From: Olsenella_K sp050953285
GTDB taxonomy: Bacteria; Actinomycetota; Coriobacteriia; Coriobacteriales; Atopobiaceae
Direction of reading: 5' to 3'
NCBI GenBank assembly: GCA_050953285.1
Contig: JBMNMK010000002.1
Span: 1,178,001-1,242,000 of the forward strand
DNA length: 64,000 nucleotides
Shown: in pieces, positions 39,390 through 48,667 of the stretch
Numbering within the stretch: position 1 is the stretch's first letter
Layout of the letters: every line of letters begins with the position of its first letter
The notes under the pieces: model-generated
Databases searched by the model: none
Told to the model about the DNA's origin: nothing
The model's input: only the letters and a program-made list of their open reading frames with translations
Made by a program: the position numbers and the translations under genes

Positions 39390-41684
39390 TTGACTCAAGA
39401 CGACGCACATGATGAGGACAAGCGGCACGAGCTGCCCCATGAGCAAGAAGAGGAGCCCAAAGATATAGATGCGCCCGAGCTTGCTCGGGCAGATGCTGCT
39501 TCGCAGGAGATTTCTCAGGAAGAAGCCGCAGGTGAAGCTGATGAGGCTGACGCACAGGAGCCGTGGCTTCTAGACAAGCTTATAGGCTCTCCCGATCCCT
39601 TAGGTGAGCTGCGCGTCATTGCCGATGAGATCCGCCGCAAAGAGATAGACGCCGACATCGACCCCGATGCAGCACCACCTTCCGTGGACCAAGCATTTCT
39701 CGCCCAGCAACTTCACGACGCAGGGCTGGACGATAAGACCTTGGCGCTTCCAGCGTTTGACGTTGTTCGGCTGCTTCTGACAGGGCTCTACTATATCCGG
39801 CCCAAGACGCCTGAGATAAGCTATGCCGCTAAGCTGCGGCTTATCGCGCTTGAGGCGGCACTCAATGCCGCGCACCTCATCCACACGTGGTGTGAAAATG
39901 CGCACAGCGAAGGCAAGGCCGAGCCCAGTCTTGAAGAGGCCTATCAGCTCTACCATGGCTTTGTGAACGGAATCTGCCTGCAGATTCCCAACGTGGAGCG
40001 GACGGCCAAGCTCAGCGCGCCACATACCAGCGGCACCTATGAGCATGCGGGAGAATGGGCCTTTAGAAATACCCTTTCAAATGCTATCGAGCGTCTCAAG
40101 CTTCCTTTGAGGCTGGAGGAGAACTTTAGGTGCAACCTGGCGCTCGGCGATGTGGCATTTGAAATCAACATGACCCCACTGCGTGCATTTTGGCGCACGC
40201 AGTACGTTGAGGGCATAGGTCTGGTCCCCACAACTGCAGAAATGCGCGGGCAAGAATCAAGCCGCTACGCCCTCAGGGTGGGTATTGTACTCGCTGCCTG
40301 CGCTTTTCACTGCTCCGAGCGCATCCGCCACGTATGGGTGCAGGGCACCCTTGAGACGCCGAGCCGCCACACATGCTACTTCCACGTGCGCTTTGACCGG
40401 TCAGCTTTCGTCTGGTTGGAGATGGACAACATCGTCGATCCCATCAGCTGCTACCTGTGCATGGGCGGACACCTGGAGCATAAGTCGGGCGTATTGCAGC
40501 CTATCGAGCAGGGCTTTACGCTGGATGATCCGCGCTTTTGTCCGCCTCGGCGATTTGAGCTGCCGCACGAGTCAAAGCGTGTGCTTGACGCGCCCTTTGC
40601 CCATGCTTTAGGCAGCGATAAGGTCTCGGATCTTGCCATTGATATCGATTCTGAGCGCGCACAGACAACCGATGCCATGTTGCGCCACTTTGGCACCTCG
40701 ACACGTGACAATGTAGAGACGCTGTTCAAGCTTGCAGAAACCAAACAAGACCCGTGCCTGAGGATGGACGCCGAGCGTACGGCGCAAAAACTCATCTCGG
40801 GCCAAATCCAGGACAGTGACACGCTTGCCATCAGAGATGAATTTCTCTATGGAGGCGCCCTTCCACAGAGCGTGAACCAAGCGGGCAAACTTATGCAGCG
40901 TGGTGAATTTTCTGCCACAAAACAGAAGCTCTTGCAGACGGTTGAGCCTCTGGAGGAAAAGCTCCTCTACCATGACACGGATCAGGAGATCTTTCGCTTC
41001 TTTGAATCATACGTAGACAGGACCTTTTTCAATCGGCTGCACACCACAGCTGTCAGTAAGGTCAGGCTGGTGCCGCAATCGTATGTCAATGCCGTCAGCA
41101 TGTTGGCGCGCTCCTCGTTTTTAGCACATGATTTAGAGCAGGCACTCAGGTGGTCGCGCCGGTCATGCGAGGTGCAACCCATGAGCGCTGAGGCCCATGT
41201 AATGTTGGGCTCAAGCCTTATTGCTGCAGGTGATTTAGATGGCGCCCAGCACATGCTGGTCAAATTCCTTGAGGAGGCACATAGCTCTCGGAGCGCCGGT
41301 ATGGCCTATCACAAGTTGGCCCAAATTGCTTGGGCGCACCAGGAGTTTCTCTTGGCAGAAGCCTGCTACATGCGCGTTATGAGCACCGTTTTGCAGCCTG
41401 ACCCAAGCGTCTTGGATGAGCTTATCAATCTCGAGCAGTATATGGGCAAGCCTGATACATTACGTATTGATACGGCCGAGGTAGAAGACGTGCTCAAGGC
41501 AAACGACATTCCGCTGGCACCTTCTGAGCGGATGCAGGCAATCTTCTTTGAAGGGCTGGCGGCTTCACTTGACGCTGAGATCTTCCCAGTGGCGCGCAGC
41601 TTCCTCAAGGCACTTGCCGTCGAAACCGGAAACGACGTCGTGGTCGGCGTGCTACGCTCGCTGGAAAACGAGCCGGATTACTAG
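39390..41684 (+). CDS. Large TPR-containing protein of unknown function
   Basis: 764 residues, soluble, no signal peptide. An acidic tail of about 60 residues is followed by a central region of about 530 residues that I do not recognise, and by two to three TPR-like helical hairpins (about 575-670: L-E-Q-A-L-R-W-S-R-R-S, A-E-A-H-V-M-L-G-S-S-L, A-G-M-A-Y-H-K-L-A). TPRs bind partner proteins. The start is TTG 39390, 6 bases after AGGAGG. It is divergent from arsR and stands alone. It may be a lineage-specific core protein. Confidence 0.8.
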   Translation: MTQDDAHDEDKRHELPHEQEEEPKDIDAPELARADAASQEISQEEAAGEADEADAQEPWLLDKLIGSPDPLGELRVIADEIRRKEIDADIDPDAAPPSVDQAFLAQQLHDAGLDDKTLALPAFDVVRLLLTGLYYIRPKTPEISYAAKLRLIALEAALNAAHLIHTWCENAHSEGKAEPSLEEAYQLYHGFVNGICLQIPNVERTAKLSAPHTSGTYEHAGEWAFRNTLSNAIERLKLPLRLEENFRCNLALGDVAFEINMTPLRAFWRTQYVEGIGLVPTTAEMRGQESSRYALRVGIVLAACAFHCSERIRHVWVQGTLETPSRHTCYFHVRFDRSAFVWLEMDNIVDPISCYLCMGGHLEHKSGVLQPIEQGFTLDDPRFCPPRRFELPHESKRVLDAPFAHALGSDKVSDLAIDIDSERAQTTDAMLRHFGTSTRDNVETLFKLAETKQDPCLRMDAERTAQKLISGQIQDSDTLAIRDEFLYGGALPQSVNQAGKLMQRGEFSATKQKLLQTVEPLEEKLLYHDTDQEIFRFFESYVDRTFFNRLHTTAVSKVRLVPQSYVNAVSMLARSSFLAHDLEQALRWSRRSCEVQPMSAEAHVMLGSSLIAAGDLDGAQHMLVKFLEEAHSSRSAGMAYHKLAQIAWAHQEFLLAEACYMRVMSTVLQPDPSVLDELINLEQYMGKPDTLRIDTAEVEDVLKANDIPLAPSERMQAIFFEGLAASLDAEIFPVARSFLKALAVETGNDVVVGVLRSLENEPDY

Positions 41685-41756
41685 CTGCGGGCGTGGGCGT
41701 GGGCGTGCGCGCGCTTGCAGGTGGCGCACAAGTGAGGTGTGGGCTGCTGTGCGCAA

Positions 41757-41769
41757 GTTCTTCTCGCCC
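41757..41769 (-). repeat. Iterated 13-mer, perfect copy, intergenic
   Basis: In a 197-base gap between convergent genes, 3 bases from the inverted repeat at 41773-41808. Confidence 0.9.
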
Positions 41770-41772
41770 AAT

Positions 41773-41808
41773 ACGTCCCGCGCGGACAGAGATGACCGCA
41801 CGGGACGT
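41773..41808. repeat. Inverted repeat ACGTCCCG...CGGGACGT between convergent genes
   Basis: Eight-base perfect arms with an inner CGG/CCG. It may be a bidirectional terminator lacking strong U tracts. Confidence 0.65.
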
Positions 41809-41881
41809 TGTGATGCTAAGTAGGCAGACACGTAATTGATTGTTTAGCGACCTTGCACCGTGACGCGCTATGTGAACGCTT

Positions 41882-43294
41882 TTATTCGTAGAGTCGCATA
41901 AGGCGCGCAATGCTTACGATGTAGATCTTGAGTGCCATCTTGAGCTGGTCTTCCGCTATGCCCTCATCAGGACCGTGCTCCATGCCAACCCATGCTGGGT
42001 ACTGCGCCTCTGCATCAAAGGGGCCGAAGGCGCAGGCGCGGCTGAAGTGGCGCGCGTAGGTGCCGCCGCCAATGGTGAACGCCTGGCCGTGCTTGCCGGA
42101 ATACTCGTTGTAGGTGGACAGAAGCGTCTGAATCTCCGCAGAGTTGGGGTCGGTGTAGAAGGGCTTCACCGCTCTACCTGCACTAAATGCCACCTCAAAT
42201 CCCGCGGCCAGCTTCTTGAGCTGGTCAGATATGAAATCGGAGGTTGTGGACTTGGGGAAGCGGCAGTCGACCGTCTGCTCAAAGTGGCCATCCACCGTCT
42301 TGATGGTACCGCCGATGAGCGTCAGCGGATCAAAGATGTCGTCGGTGGCCGCAATGCCCAGGCTCGAGCCATCGGTGGACGCAAAGATCTTCTGCTCAAA
42401 CTCCAAGAACTGGCGTTCCTTGGCAGTGGGAATATCGCTTGCGAGAAGGTAGTCCACCAGCATACCAATAGCGTTCTTGGTACCTTCCGGCAAGCTTGCG
42501 TGGCCACCCTTGCCATGCGCCGTGAGCTTTACCAGGCCATCCCCTTGAGGCTCCACGTCAATGCCGTCTGCCGCAGGACAGCGAGAAGGATCTGCCTTCA
42601 CGACCGCATGCGCCAGCCCAGGGATAGCATTGCCAACCGTGCCGCCCGCAAGCTCCACGATATTCTCGCTAATTGCACCGGTGGTAAAGGTTGCAGAGTA
42701 CAGGCCTTTCTCGCCGCAGATAAGCGGGAAGTTGGCATCAGGCGTAAAGAGGAATTCTGGCTCGGGGTAATGCTTGAGGTAGTAGTCCACATCGAGCATA
42801 TTTGTCTCTTCGTTGCAGCCAATAATGGCGCGCAAGGTCACCGGCAGCTTGGTCGCGCTCTTCTCGACCGCGCGACGGAAATAGTTGAGCGCATACAGTG
42901 AGAGGACAAACGGCCCCTTATCATCCAAAACGCCGCGTCCAATAAGGAAGCCGTCCTTGCGCGTGACATGCAGCGGATCAAATGTCCAGCCGGTGCCCAG
43001 AGGCACAATATCGGTGTGCGCAATGGTTGCAACATATTTCTCTGACGCGCCTTCAAGGTCTGCAAAGCCAATATATCCCTCGCAGTCATGCGCCTTTAAG
43101 CCCATCCGGCTCGCGATTTCGATGGCACGAGAAAGCGCCTCATAGGGAGCCGGTCCCCAAGGCTTGCCAGGCTCTGCATGATTCTTATCCTCCACGGACT
43201 CCACCTGGACAAGGTAGTCCATGTCCTTGATAACGTCTTCCCAAACCTCATCAACATATGCATCTACATCAGCTTTGAGCTGCTCATCTGCCAC
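41882..43294 (-). CDS. PepV/Sapep-type M20 dipeptidase
   Basis: 470 residues, normal for PepV-type peptidases, which split dipeptides using two zinc ions. Ligands and catalytic residues in order: A-H-T-D-I-V-P near 93 (His, Asp), G-V-L-D-D-K-G-P near 122 (bridging Asp), N-E-E-T-N near 158 (general base Glu, ligand), T-P-D-A-N-F-P near 181 and the C-terminal G-T-Y-A-R-H near 430 (last His). Start at 43294 by family fit. It is transcribed leftward from a divergent region shared with the HAD gene. Confidence 0.93.
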   Translation of the reverse strand: MADEQLKADVDAYVDEVWEDVIKDMDYLVQVESVEDKNHAEPGKPWGPAPYEALSRAIEIASRMGLKAHDCEGYIGFADLEGASEKYVATIAHTDIVPLGTGWTFDPLHVTRKDGFLIGRGVLDDKGPFVLSLYALNYFRRAVEKSATKLPVTLRAIIGCNEETNMLDVDYYLKHYPEPEFLFTPDANFPLICGEKGLYSATFTTGAISENIVELAGGTVGNAIPGLAHAVVKADPSRCPAADGIDVEPQGDGLVKLTAHGKGGHASLPEGTKNAIGMLVDYLLASDIPTAKERQFLEFEQKIFASTDGSSLGIAATDDIFDPLTLIGGTIKTVDGHFEQTVDCRFPKSTTSDFISDQLKKLAAGFEVAFSAGRAVKPFYTDPNSAEIQTLLSTYNEYSGKHGQAFTIGGGTYARHFSRACAFGPFDAEAQYPAWVGMEHGPDEGIAEDQLKMALKIYIVSIARLMRLYE

Positions 43295-43397
43295 AACAGT
43301 CCCCTTTCTTATTGGCTGTGCCGTATTCTTGGCATCGGTGTTTGCATATCTAGTGTATCGTTAGTCACCTTAGGTGATAGCCCAAATGAGGAGTTCT

Positions 43398-44099
43398 ATG
43401 CACGCCCACGCAATTGAGATAGATTCAGCGCCAGATGTCTTGTGGCCGCCGCGCTTTAAGGCAGCAATTTTTGATTTTGATGGCACGATTGCAGAAACTG
43501 CGCAGATATGGCACGAGGTTGACCGCACCTTTTTGGGTGCACGAGGCATCCAAGTGACCGACGACTATGCCCGTACGCTCTCGGTTCTTGGCTTCGAGGC
43601 AGGCGCTCGCTATACCATCGAGCGGTATGGTTTGAAAGAAAAACCGGAAGACATCTGTGCCGAGTGGAATCGGATGGGTCGTGCGCTCTATAGGTCCCGC
43701 GTCACGCTTCGTCCAGGTGCCGAGAAATACATCCGCTCGCTGCGTCAGCTGAACATCCCCTGCGCACTTGCAACGACCAACGATCCAGAAGTGCTCGACG
43801 CGATGGAGCACGTAGATGTATCTGCCCTCTTTGATACACGCGTACACAGCCGCGATGTTGGGGCAGCTAAGGACGAGGAGACCATCTATCTTGAGGCCGC
43901 ATCACGTCTGGGAGTTGAGCCTTGCGACTGCATGGTCTTTGAAGACATAGTGGTAGGGCTCCTCTCCGCCAAACGCGCAGGTATGATGACCTGTGGCGTT
44001 ATGAGCAACGATCCCACACAGCAAGTCCCTGAAATCAGATCGACCGCAGATTTCTTCCTCAAGTCATGGGAAGATATTGCCCTAGACGATATGAAATAG
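43398..44099 (+). CDS. HAD-family hydrolase (beta-phosphoglucomutase-like)
   Basis: 233 residues. Motif I is I-F-D-F-D-G-T-I near 24, motif II A-T-T-N near 125, motif III K-D-E near 160 and motif IV F-E-D-I-V-V-G near 182. The helical cap between I and II fits the phosphatase/phosphoglucomutase branch. The first Asp+2 residue is Asp, as needed for phosphatase or mutase chemistry. ATG 43398 has GAGGAG upstream; a GTG frame to 43374 has none. The substrate is not identifiable. Confidence 0.88.
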   Translation: MHAHAIEIDSAPDVLWPPRFKAAIFDFDGTIAETAQIWHEVDRTFLGARGIQVTDDYARTLSVLGFEAGARYTIERYGLKEKPEDICAEWNRMGRALYRSRVTLRPGAEKYIRSLRQLNIPCALATTNDPEVLDAMEHVDVSALFDTRVHSRDVGAAKDEETIYLEAASRLGVEPCDCMVFEDIVVGLLSAKRAGMMTCGVMSNDPTQQVPEIRSTADFFLKSWEDIALDDMK

Positions 44100-44123
44100 A
44101 CGATATGAAGCATGCCTATATAG

Positions 44124-44159
44124 AAAACCGCACCCCATGTGCAACTGCATGGGGTGCGG
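44124..44159 (-). terminator. Terminator of the cold-shock gene (may act both ways)
   Basis: The minus strand reads CCGCACCCCATG, an 8-base loop, CATGGGGTGCGG, then TTTTC. The HAD gene arriving from the left ends 25 bases before it. Confidence 0.9.
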
Positions 44160-44191
44160 AATAGTAAGTGAATTTGAAGCAGCTACTTCAA

Positions 44192-44395
44192 TTACATCTT
44201 ACGAACGTTGGAAGCCTGAAGCTTACCATTCTGGCCGGTTGTGATATCGAACTCGACAGCCTGGCCCTCGTCCAGAGTCTTGAAACCGTCCATCTGGATC
44301 TCGCTGAAGTGTACGAACAGATCGTCGCCACCCTCACGAGAGATGAAGCCATAGCCCTTGTCGGGGTTGAACCACTTTACAGTACCCTGTGCCAT
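44192..44395 (-). CDS. csp: Cold-shock protein (CspA family)
   Basis: 67 residues, a single cold-shock domain that binds single-stranded RNA and DNA and melts RNA structure. RNP1 is K-G-Y-G-F-I, RNP2 is L-F-V-H-F, with the family start M-A-Q-G-T-V-K-W-F-N. It is monocistronic with a strong terminator and a structured leader, typical of cold-controlled csp genes. Confidence 0.97.
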   Translation of the reverse strand: MAQGTVKWFNPDKGYGFISREGGDDLFVHFSEIQMDGFKTLDEGQAVEFDITTGQNGKLQASNVRKM

Positions 44396-44485
44396 GTCGT
44401 GCCTTTCTTTCTTTGCCCACTCAGGACAAAAACGATGCGTCCGAAGACGCGATACCTGTGACGATAAGTCACGATGTTTATCATA
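44396..44485 (-). promoter_or_regulatory. Promoter and structured leader of the cold-shock gene
   Basis: A -10 TATGAT lies at 44485-44480, with no clear -35. The leader of about 75 nt contains GTGAC/GTCAC and the UUCG tetraloop hairpin GCGTC-TTCG-GACGC, then the ribosome site near GAAAGG. Long folded leaders control csp mRNA by temperature in other bacteria. Confidence 0.55.
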
Positions 44486-44594
44486 CCCTTAACTCTTGTC
44501 CATTTATTTGCAAATCAGTGACGTGTTTATTTTTGTAACTGCAAACGGTGCCAACGGTATTCACCTTATGCATATAGATTTGCTGAAATACACG

Positions 44595-45785
44595 TTAGTC
44601 TCCGTAATCACGATCGATATCCACCTGAACCTTGTAGTCTGGATATTCCTTCTTAAGGCGCTCCTGTATAGCAGCAGCCGTTTGAGCGCCAGAGGTAACG
44701 TCAAAATCTAATATCACGTCGAGTGAAATGTCCTTATCGCGTGGGTCAATATAGATGCCATGTACCTCTTTTACACCTTCATAGCACTCCGACAAGCTAG
44801 CGATACGGCGCTCCATAACCACCAGCTCAGGGGACGCAACATTGACAGGATGGACTCCTATCGTGAGATTGACTCCATAGCGCTGTTGTATCATGTGCGT
44901 GATGAGGTGAGTCAGATCTCCAAGCTCGTGGACGCTCATTGAATCCTTAACACCTATGTTTAAGGTGCCCATCTGATTCTCAGGGCCGTAATTGTGAAGC
45001 GTTACGTCATACACTCCCAGCACTCCCGGCACATCAGCAACATCACGCTGGATTTCGGTAGCAATGCTCATGTCTTGGCTAGTGCCGAGAAGGCGGTTGA
45101 GCGGTGAGAGAAACATCTGATATCCCGCACGGACAATAACGAGAGCTATCCCCAAACCAAGATACGCATCAATATCAATATGAAAGATCAACATCATCAG
45201 GACCGATACGAGCGTAGCGCAGGAAATGAGCACGTCAAACAGGGCATCTGCACCCGAAGCAACCAGCGCGTCACTCTTATATGAGGTGCCGGCACGCCGA
45301 AAGAATAATCCCAGCACAAGTTTCACTATGATCGCGAGGCAGATGACCGCAAGTGTTGCTCCATCATACGTGGCAGGGACAGGGTTCATGAGCTTGCGTA
45401 ATGACTCAATAAACGACGACGCACCAACACCCATAACAATGGCAGCAACAATCATGGCACTTAAGTACTCAATGCGACCATGCCCAAAGGGATGCTCCTT
45501 ATCTGCAGGTTTAGTGGCCAATCTGATACCGATAACAGTCACTATCGAAGAAGCGGCATCAGTCAGATTGTTGAGTGCATCCAAGACGATGGCCAGCGAA
45601 TGAGCCGCAAGCCCCACCAGTGCCTTAGCGATAACAAGGGCAATATTTGCAGCTATTCCTATAGCACTTGTCCTGACGATAGCGCGCTCACGCTGGACGT
45701 TGACCGAATTGCTCTCTGCCTGCACCTGATTCGTGCGGCTAACATTACCCACTTGGTCCGTTTGGCTCTTCTGAGATGTCTGCAA
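44595..45785 (-). CDS. Cation diffusion facilitator (CDF) metal transporter
   Basis: 396 residues. After a polar tail of about 40 residues come six helices. The first metal-site pair lies in L-D-A-L-N-N-L-T-D-A near 70, followed by the H-P-F-G-H-G-R-I-E-Y-L loop near 98, and the partner site D-A-L-F-D near 184. The C-terminal cytoplasmic domain is longer than usual. CDFs export Zn2+, Mn2+, Fe2+ or similar in exchange for protons; the site N-x-x-x-D in helix 2 suggests a Mn/Fe-type rather than a classical Zn (HxxxD) site, but this is inference. The start is TTG 45785, 8 bases after AGGAGG. It is the last gene behind ruvCAB and the DUF6483-like gene. Confidence 0.93.
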   Translation of the reverse strand: MQTSQKSQTDQVGNVSRTNQVQAESNSVNVQRERAIVRTSAIGIAANIALVIAKALVGLAAHSLAIVLDALNNLTDAASSIVTVIGIRLATKPADKEHPFGHGRIEYLSAMIVAAIVMGVGASSFIESLRKLMNPVPATYDGATLAVICLAIIVKLVLGLFFRRAGTSYKSDALVASGADALFDVLISCATLVSVLMMLIFHIDIDAYLGLGIALVIVRAGYQMFLSPLNRLLGTSQDMSIATEIQRDVADVPGVLGVYDVTLHNYGPENQMGTLNIGVKDSMSVHELGDLTHLITHMIQQRYGVNLTIGVHPVNVASPELVVMERRIASLSECYEGVKEVHGIYIDPRDKDISLDVILDFDVTSGAQTAAAIQERLKKEYPDYKVQVDIDRDYGD

Positions 45786-45819
45786 AAGCTCACCTCCTCT
45801 CCCACATCAAAGCAACCTC

Positions 45820-46203
45820 CTAATGCTGAAGCCCTTGAAATTCCTCTGGTATCTCTTCGCCAGACACATCAAATGCTGTGCAAATGGCATGCGCTTGTTC
45901 TTTTCTCAACTCACTCAAGCGCTCTTCACCCATGCCCTGGTAGCACTCTGAAAGCTGGTTGAGTGCATAGGCAATATAGCCTGCTGTCGCATCTCCTGTA
46001 CCAGCAAGACTCATCATCGTGACAAGGGATTGAGGCGCCAGCGACATAGCTGTGTCAGGGTCAAGCTCCATAAGATCCCCTATAGCCTGTTCAACCTCTT
46101 TTACTGCGCTTATATCATGCAATGCGCGCGCACGAGATAGCGCTGCTTGCACCGTGGCAACAAACTGTTGAATCATTTCAAGAAGGTAGTCATGCTGCAG
46201 CAT
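45820..46203 (-). CDS. Small helical protein, resembles DUF6483
   Basis: 127 residues, all-helical and acidic, starting M-L-Q-H-D-Y-L-L-E-M-I-Q-Q-F. This start resembles DUF6483 proteins of Firmicutes and Actinobacteria, whose role is unknown. It lies between ruvB (38-base gap) and the CDF gene (34-base gap) on the same strand, so it may belong to the ruv transcript. Confidence 0.6.
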   Translation of the reverse strand: MLQHDYLLEMIQQFVATVQAALSRARALHDISAVKEVEQAIGDLMELDPDTAMSLAPQSLVTMMSLAGTGDATAGYIAYALNQLSECYQGMGEERLSELRKEQAHAICTAFDVSGEEIPEEFQGLQH

Positions 46204-46241
46204 GGGTTTACCTCATCTCTCATAACGAATACGCAAACCGT

Positions 46242-47303
46242 TCACTTCTGGGCTGACGGTCTAATGTCCAGATGTTCAAATGCAGCGAGGGTTGCCTGCC
46301 TTCCTTGCGGTGTCCTGATCATGAGACCACGCTGAAGCAGGTAGGGCTCATAAACATCTTCCAATGTGGCAGGATCTTCTCCTACCGCAGAAGCAATGGT
46401 GGTAAGACCTACAGCACGACCTCTGAAAGTTTCACAGAGAGCCCGGAGTATTTTGGTATCCATCCAGTCAAGGCCCATCTCGTCTATTTCAAAAAACGAG
46501 AGTGCTTCAGCGGCCACTTCCCATGTGATAGATCCATCAGCTCTTACTTGCGCATAATCTCTCACGCGCTTAAGAAGTCTGTTGGCAAGGCGCGGTGTGC
46601 CGCGACTTCTGGATGCTATTTCAGCGGCACCCTGCGGATCAATCTCCACATCCAAGATATGTGCTGAGCGCGTAACGATTGTTGCGAGATCAGCCACATT
46701 GTAATAATCCAGTCTGTATGAAATGCCAAAGCGATCACGCAAAGGTCCTGTGAGCAAGCCTGTGCGCGTGGTTGCCCCCACCAGGGTAAAGTGCGGAACA
46801 TCAAGCCTGATAGAGCGCGCGGCAGGACCTTTGCCTATCACAATATCCAAGAAGAAATCTTCCATGGCTGGATAGAGAACCTCTTCCACCTGGCGGGATA
46901 GACGGTGAATCTCATCGACGAAAAGGACATCTCCCTCTTCGAGGTTCGTCAAAATGGCAGCAAGATCTCCTGTTCTGCAGATGGCAGGACCTGATGTTGT
47001 GTGCAGGCGAGCTCCCATCTCATTGGCAACGACATTGGCAAGCGTTGTCTTGCCAAGTCCCGGAGGTCCACTAAAAAGCACATGGTCAAGTGTCTCACCA
47101 CGATCTTTTGCAGCCGCAATGAGAACCCTGAGATTATCTCTAATGCGATCTTGACCAATATAGTCTACCAGCGTTGTTGGTCTGAGGCTGTGCTCTACTT
47201 CAATATCATCTTCGGTCAATGCGCCACTGACTGAGGGGGCAGAAGGCCGATTTAGACGACCGCCAGCATCTTCAAACAGATCATCCTTATCTGCTTCCCA
47301 CAT
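46242..47303 (-). CDS. ruvB: Holliday junction branch-migration ATPase RuvB
   Basis: 353 residues. A AAA+ hexameric motor that, with RuvA, drives branch migration. Walker A is G-P-P-G-L-G-K-T-T near 79, Walker B is L-F-V-D-E-I-H-R-L near 124, sensor 1 is V-G-A-T-T-R near 175 and the C-terminal winged helix carries G-L-T-T-I-A and R-G-L-M-I-R-T-P-x-G-R. The ATG directly follows the ruvA stop, with GGAGGGGGAG upstream. Confidence 0.98.
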   Translation of the reverse strand: MWEADKDDLFEDAGGRLNRPSAPSVSGALTEDDIEVEHSLRPTTLVDYIGQDRIRDNLRVLIAAAKDRGETLDHVLFSGPPGLGKTTLANVVANEMGARLHTTSGPAICRTGDLAAILTNLEEGDVLFVDEIHRLSRQVEEVLYPAMEDFFLDIVIGKGPAARSIRLDVPHFTLVGATTRTGLLTGPLRDRFGISYRLDYYNVADLATIVTRSAHILDVEIDPQGAAEIASRSRGTPRLANRLLKRVRDYAQVRADGSITWEVAAEALSFFEIDEMGLDWMDTKILRALCETFRGRAVGLTTIASAVGEDPATLEDVYEPYLLQRGLMIRTPQGRQATLAAFEHLDIRPSAQK

Positions 47304-47936
47304 TTATACTCCCCCTCCCAACCTCTTGAGCGCATATGCCACAGCCTTATCGACCGTACTGATACCTGCCTCATCTAAGCCTTTAAGTGCAAGCTCTACT
47401 TCCTGAGAAGTAAAGCCAAGAGCAAGCAGTGCCTCTGTCGTTTCATCCGCAAGGCTCTTCGAGCCCATAGAGGAATCTCCAGGCTGAGCCTTTGTGGGAG
47501 CCATCTGCGCCAAGCCCAAAAGGGTTGGATCTTTAGCAAAGACATCTGAGAGCTCTATCAAGAGCCTACTGGCCTTTTTCTTACCCACACCAGGAACGCG
47601 TGACATTTCATTGGCATCTTGTGTCGTCACAACGCTCGAGAGTTGTGCCGGAGTAAAGGTGGACAGAACAGAAAGAGCCAGCTTAGGGCCCACTCCGCTG
47701 ATGGCACGCAACTTATCAAAGAGGAGTCTTTCTTCACGCGTGGAAAAGCCATAGAGCTCCATGGCATCTTCTCTTACAACCAAACGTGTCAGCAGCGTGA
47801 CGCCAGCCTCTCCCACAGGGGGCAGTGCATGCGCAGTCGTTGCAGATATTCCCATCTCATATCCCACACCGCCTACATCAAGCACAGCATGGCTGGGTAC
47901 TGCTTCTATGAGGGTACCGGTTAGCTGGACAATCAC
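47304..47936 (-). CDS. ruvA: Holliday junction DNA-binding protein RuvA
   Basis: 210 residues. Domain I is an OB fold (V-G-G-V-G-Y-E near 24), domain II has two helix-hairpin-helix units (I-S-G-V-G-P-K-L-A near 79 and V-P-G-V-G-K-K-K-A near 114), and domain III (about 160-205) binds RuvB. The ATG overlaps the end of ruvC by 4 bases. Confidence 0.98.
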   Translation of the reverse strand: MIVQLTGTLIEAVPSHAVLDVGGVGYEMGISATTAHALPPVGEAGVTLLTRLVVREDAMELYGFSTREERLLFDKLRAISGVGPKLALSVLSTFTPAQLSSVVTTQDANEMSRVPGVGKKKASRLLIELSDVFAKDPTLLGLAQMAPTKAQPGDSSMGSKSLADETTEALLALGFTSQEVELALKGLDEAGISTVDKAVAYALKRLGGGV

Positions 47937-48598
47937 TTGGAATTCCTCCTGCTCTGACGCGTGCGCGTAAGTATATCCCTATCTCTACTCCTGCCGGTTC
48001 TGCCGATGGAGCGTCGTGCAGCTGTTGCAGCTGCCGTCTCTTCTCTTCGCTCCTGAGCCAAGTATTCTCTCGCCGCACGCTCCTGTGCTGCCACAGCAAC
48101 GGTAGCAACGCTGCGCGCAATACCCTGTGTACGCTTCAGGTTTGCATGGCAGACTGCAGCCGCCAGTGCATCAGCGCAGTGATCTGGGCGCGGATCATGA
48201 TCTAGGGCAAGGATGTTGCGCACCATAAAGATCACTTGCCGCTTGTCTGCACTACCTGTCCCCACAACTGCTTGCTTGATCTGCATGGGCGTATATTCAC
48301 CCAGGGCAAGACCATAGCGAGAACATGCCACAATGGCCGCTCCTCGCGCATGCGCTGTTGCAATAGCGGAGCGTTGGTTCTCTCCAAAAAAGATCTTCTC
48401 GATAGCCACATCCGTAGGGCAATATGTTGCTATGGCCTGCTCAATCTCATCAAAAATCTGTCCTAGGCGCCTATCTAAAGGAGCATCAGAGGGCGTTGCC
48501 ACACAGCCATAGGCGCGGGCGCGAGAGACAGACCCTCTGGTCTCAATAACGCCCCACCCCGTGTGTGCTAGACCTGGGTCTATGCCGAGGATTATCAT
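47933..48598 (-). CDS. ruvC: Holliday junction resolvase RuvC with basic C-terminal extension
   Basis: 221 residues; the usual RuvC is about 165-175. The nuclease core has I-D-P-G-L-A-H-T-G-W-G (Asp7), V-A-I-E-K-I-F-F (Glu near 67) and H-D-P-R-P-D-H-C-A-D-A (Asp near 138 and 145). After about residue 155 comes an extra tail of about 65 residues, rich in Arg, Ala and Ser, probably disordered and DNA-binding. First gene of ruvC-ruvA-ruvB; an SOS box lies 27 bases before the ATG. Confidence 0.97.
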   Translation of the reverse strand: MIILGIDPGLAHTGWGVIETRGSVSRARAYGCVATPSDAPLDRRLGQIFDEIEQAIATYCPTDVAIEKIFFGENQRSAIATAHARGAAIVACSRYGLALGEYTPMQIKQAVVGTGSADKRQVIFMVRNILALDHDPRPDHCADALAAAVCHANLKRTQGIARSVATVAVAAQERAAREYLAQERREETAAATAARRSIGRTGRSRDRDILTRTRQSRRNSK

Positions 48599-48624
48599 GT
48601 TGCCCCCAAACGACGCCTCATAGA

Positions 48625-48638
48625 CGAACGGTTGTTCT
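48625..48638. promoter_or_regulatory. LexA (SOS) box upstream of ruvCAB
   Basis: CGAAC-GGTT-GTTCT holds a perfect GAAC-N4-GTTC core, the Gram-positive LexA/DinR site. It lies 27 bases before the ruvC start codon, so DNA damage should induce ruvCAB. Confidence 0.75.
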
Positions 48639-48667
48639 AGTCTAACACAACACGCAGGGGCATGTCA

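Noticed and set aside
41688..41708. GGGCGT triplet repeat (three units) after the TPR gene
   Set aside because: Only three 6-base units in a G-rich stretch; too short to be more than chance.
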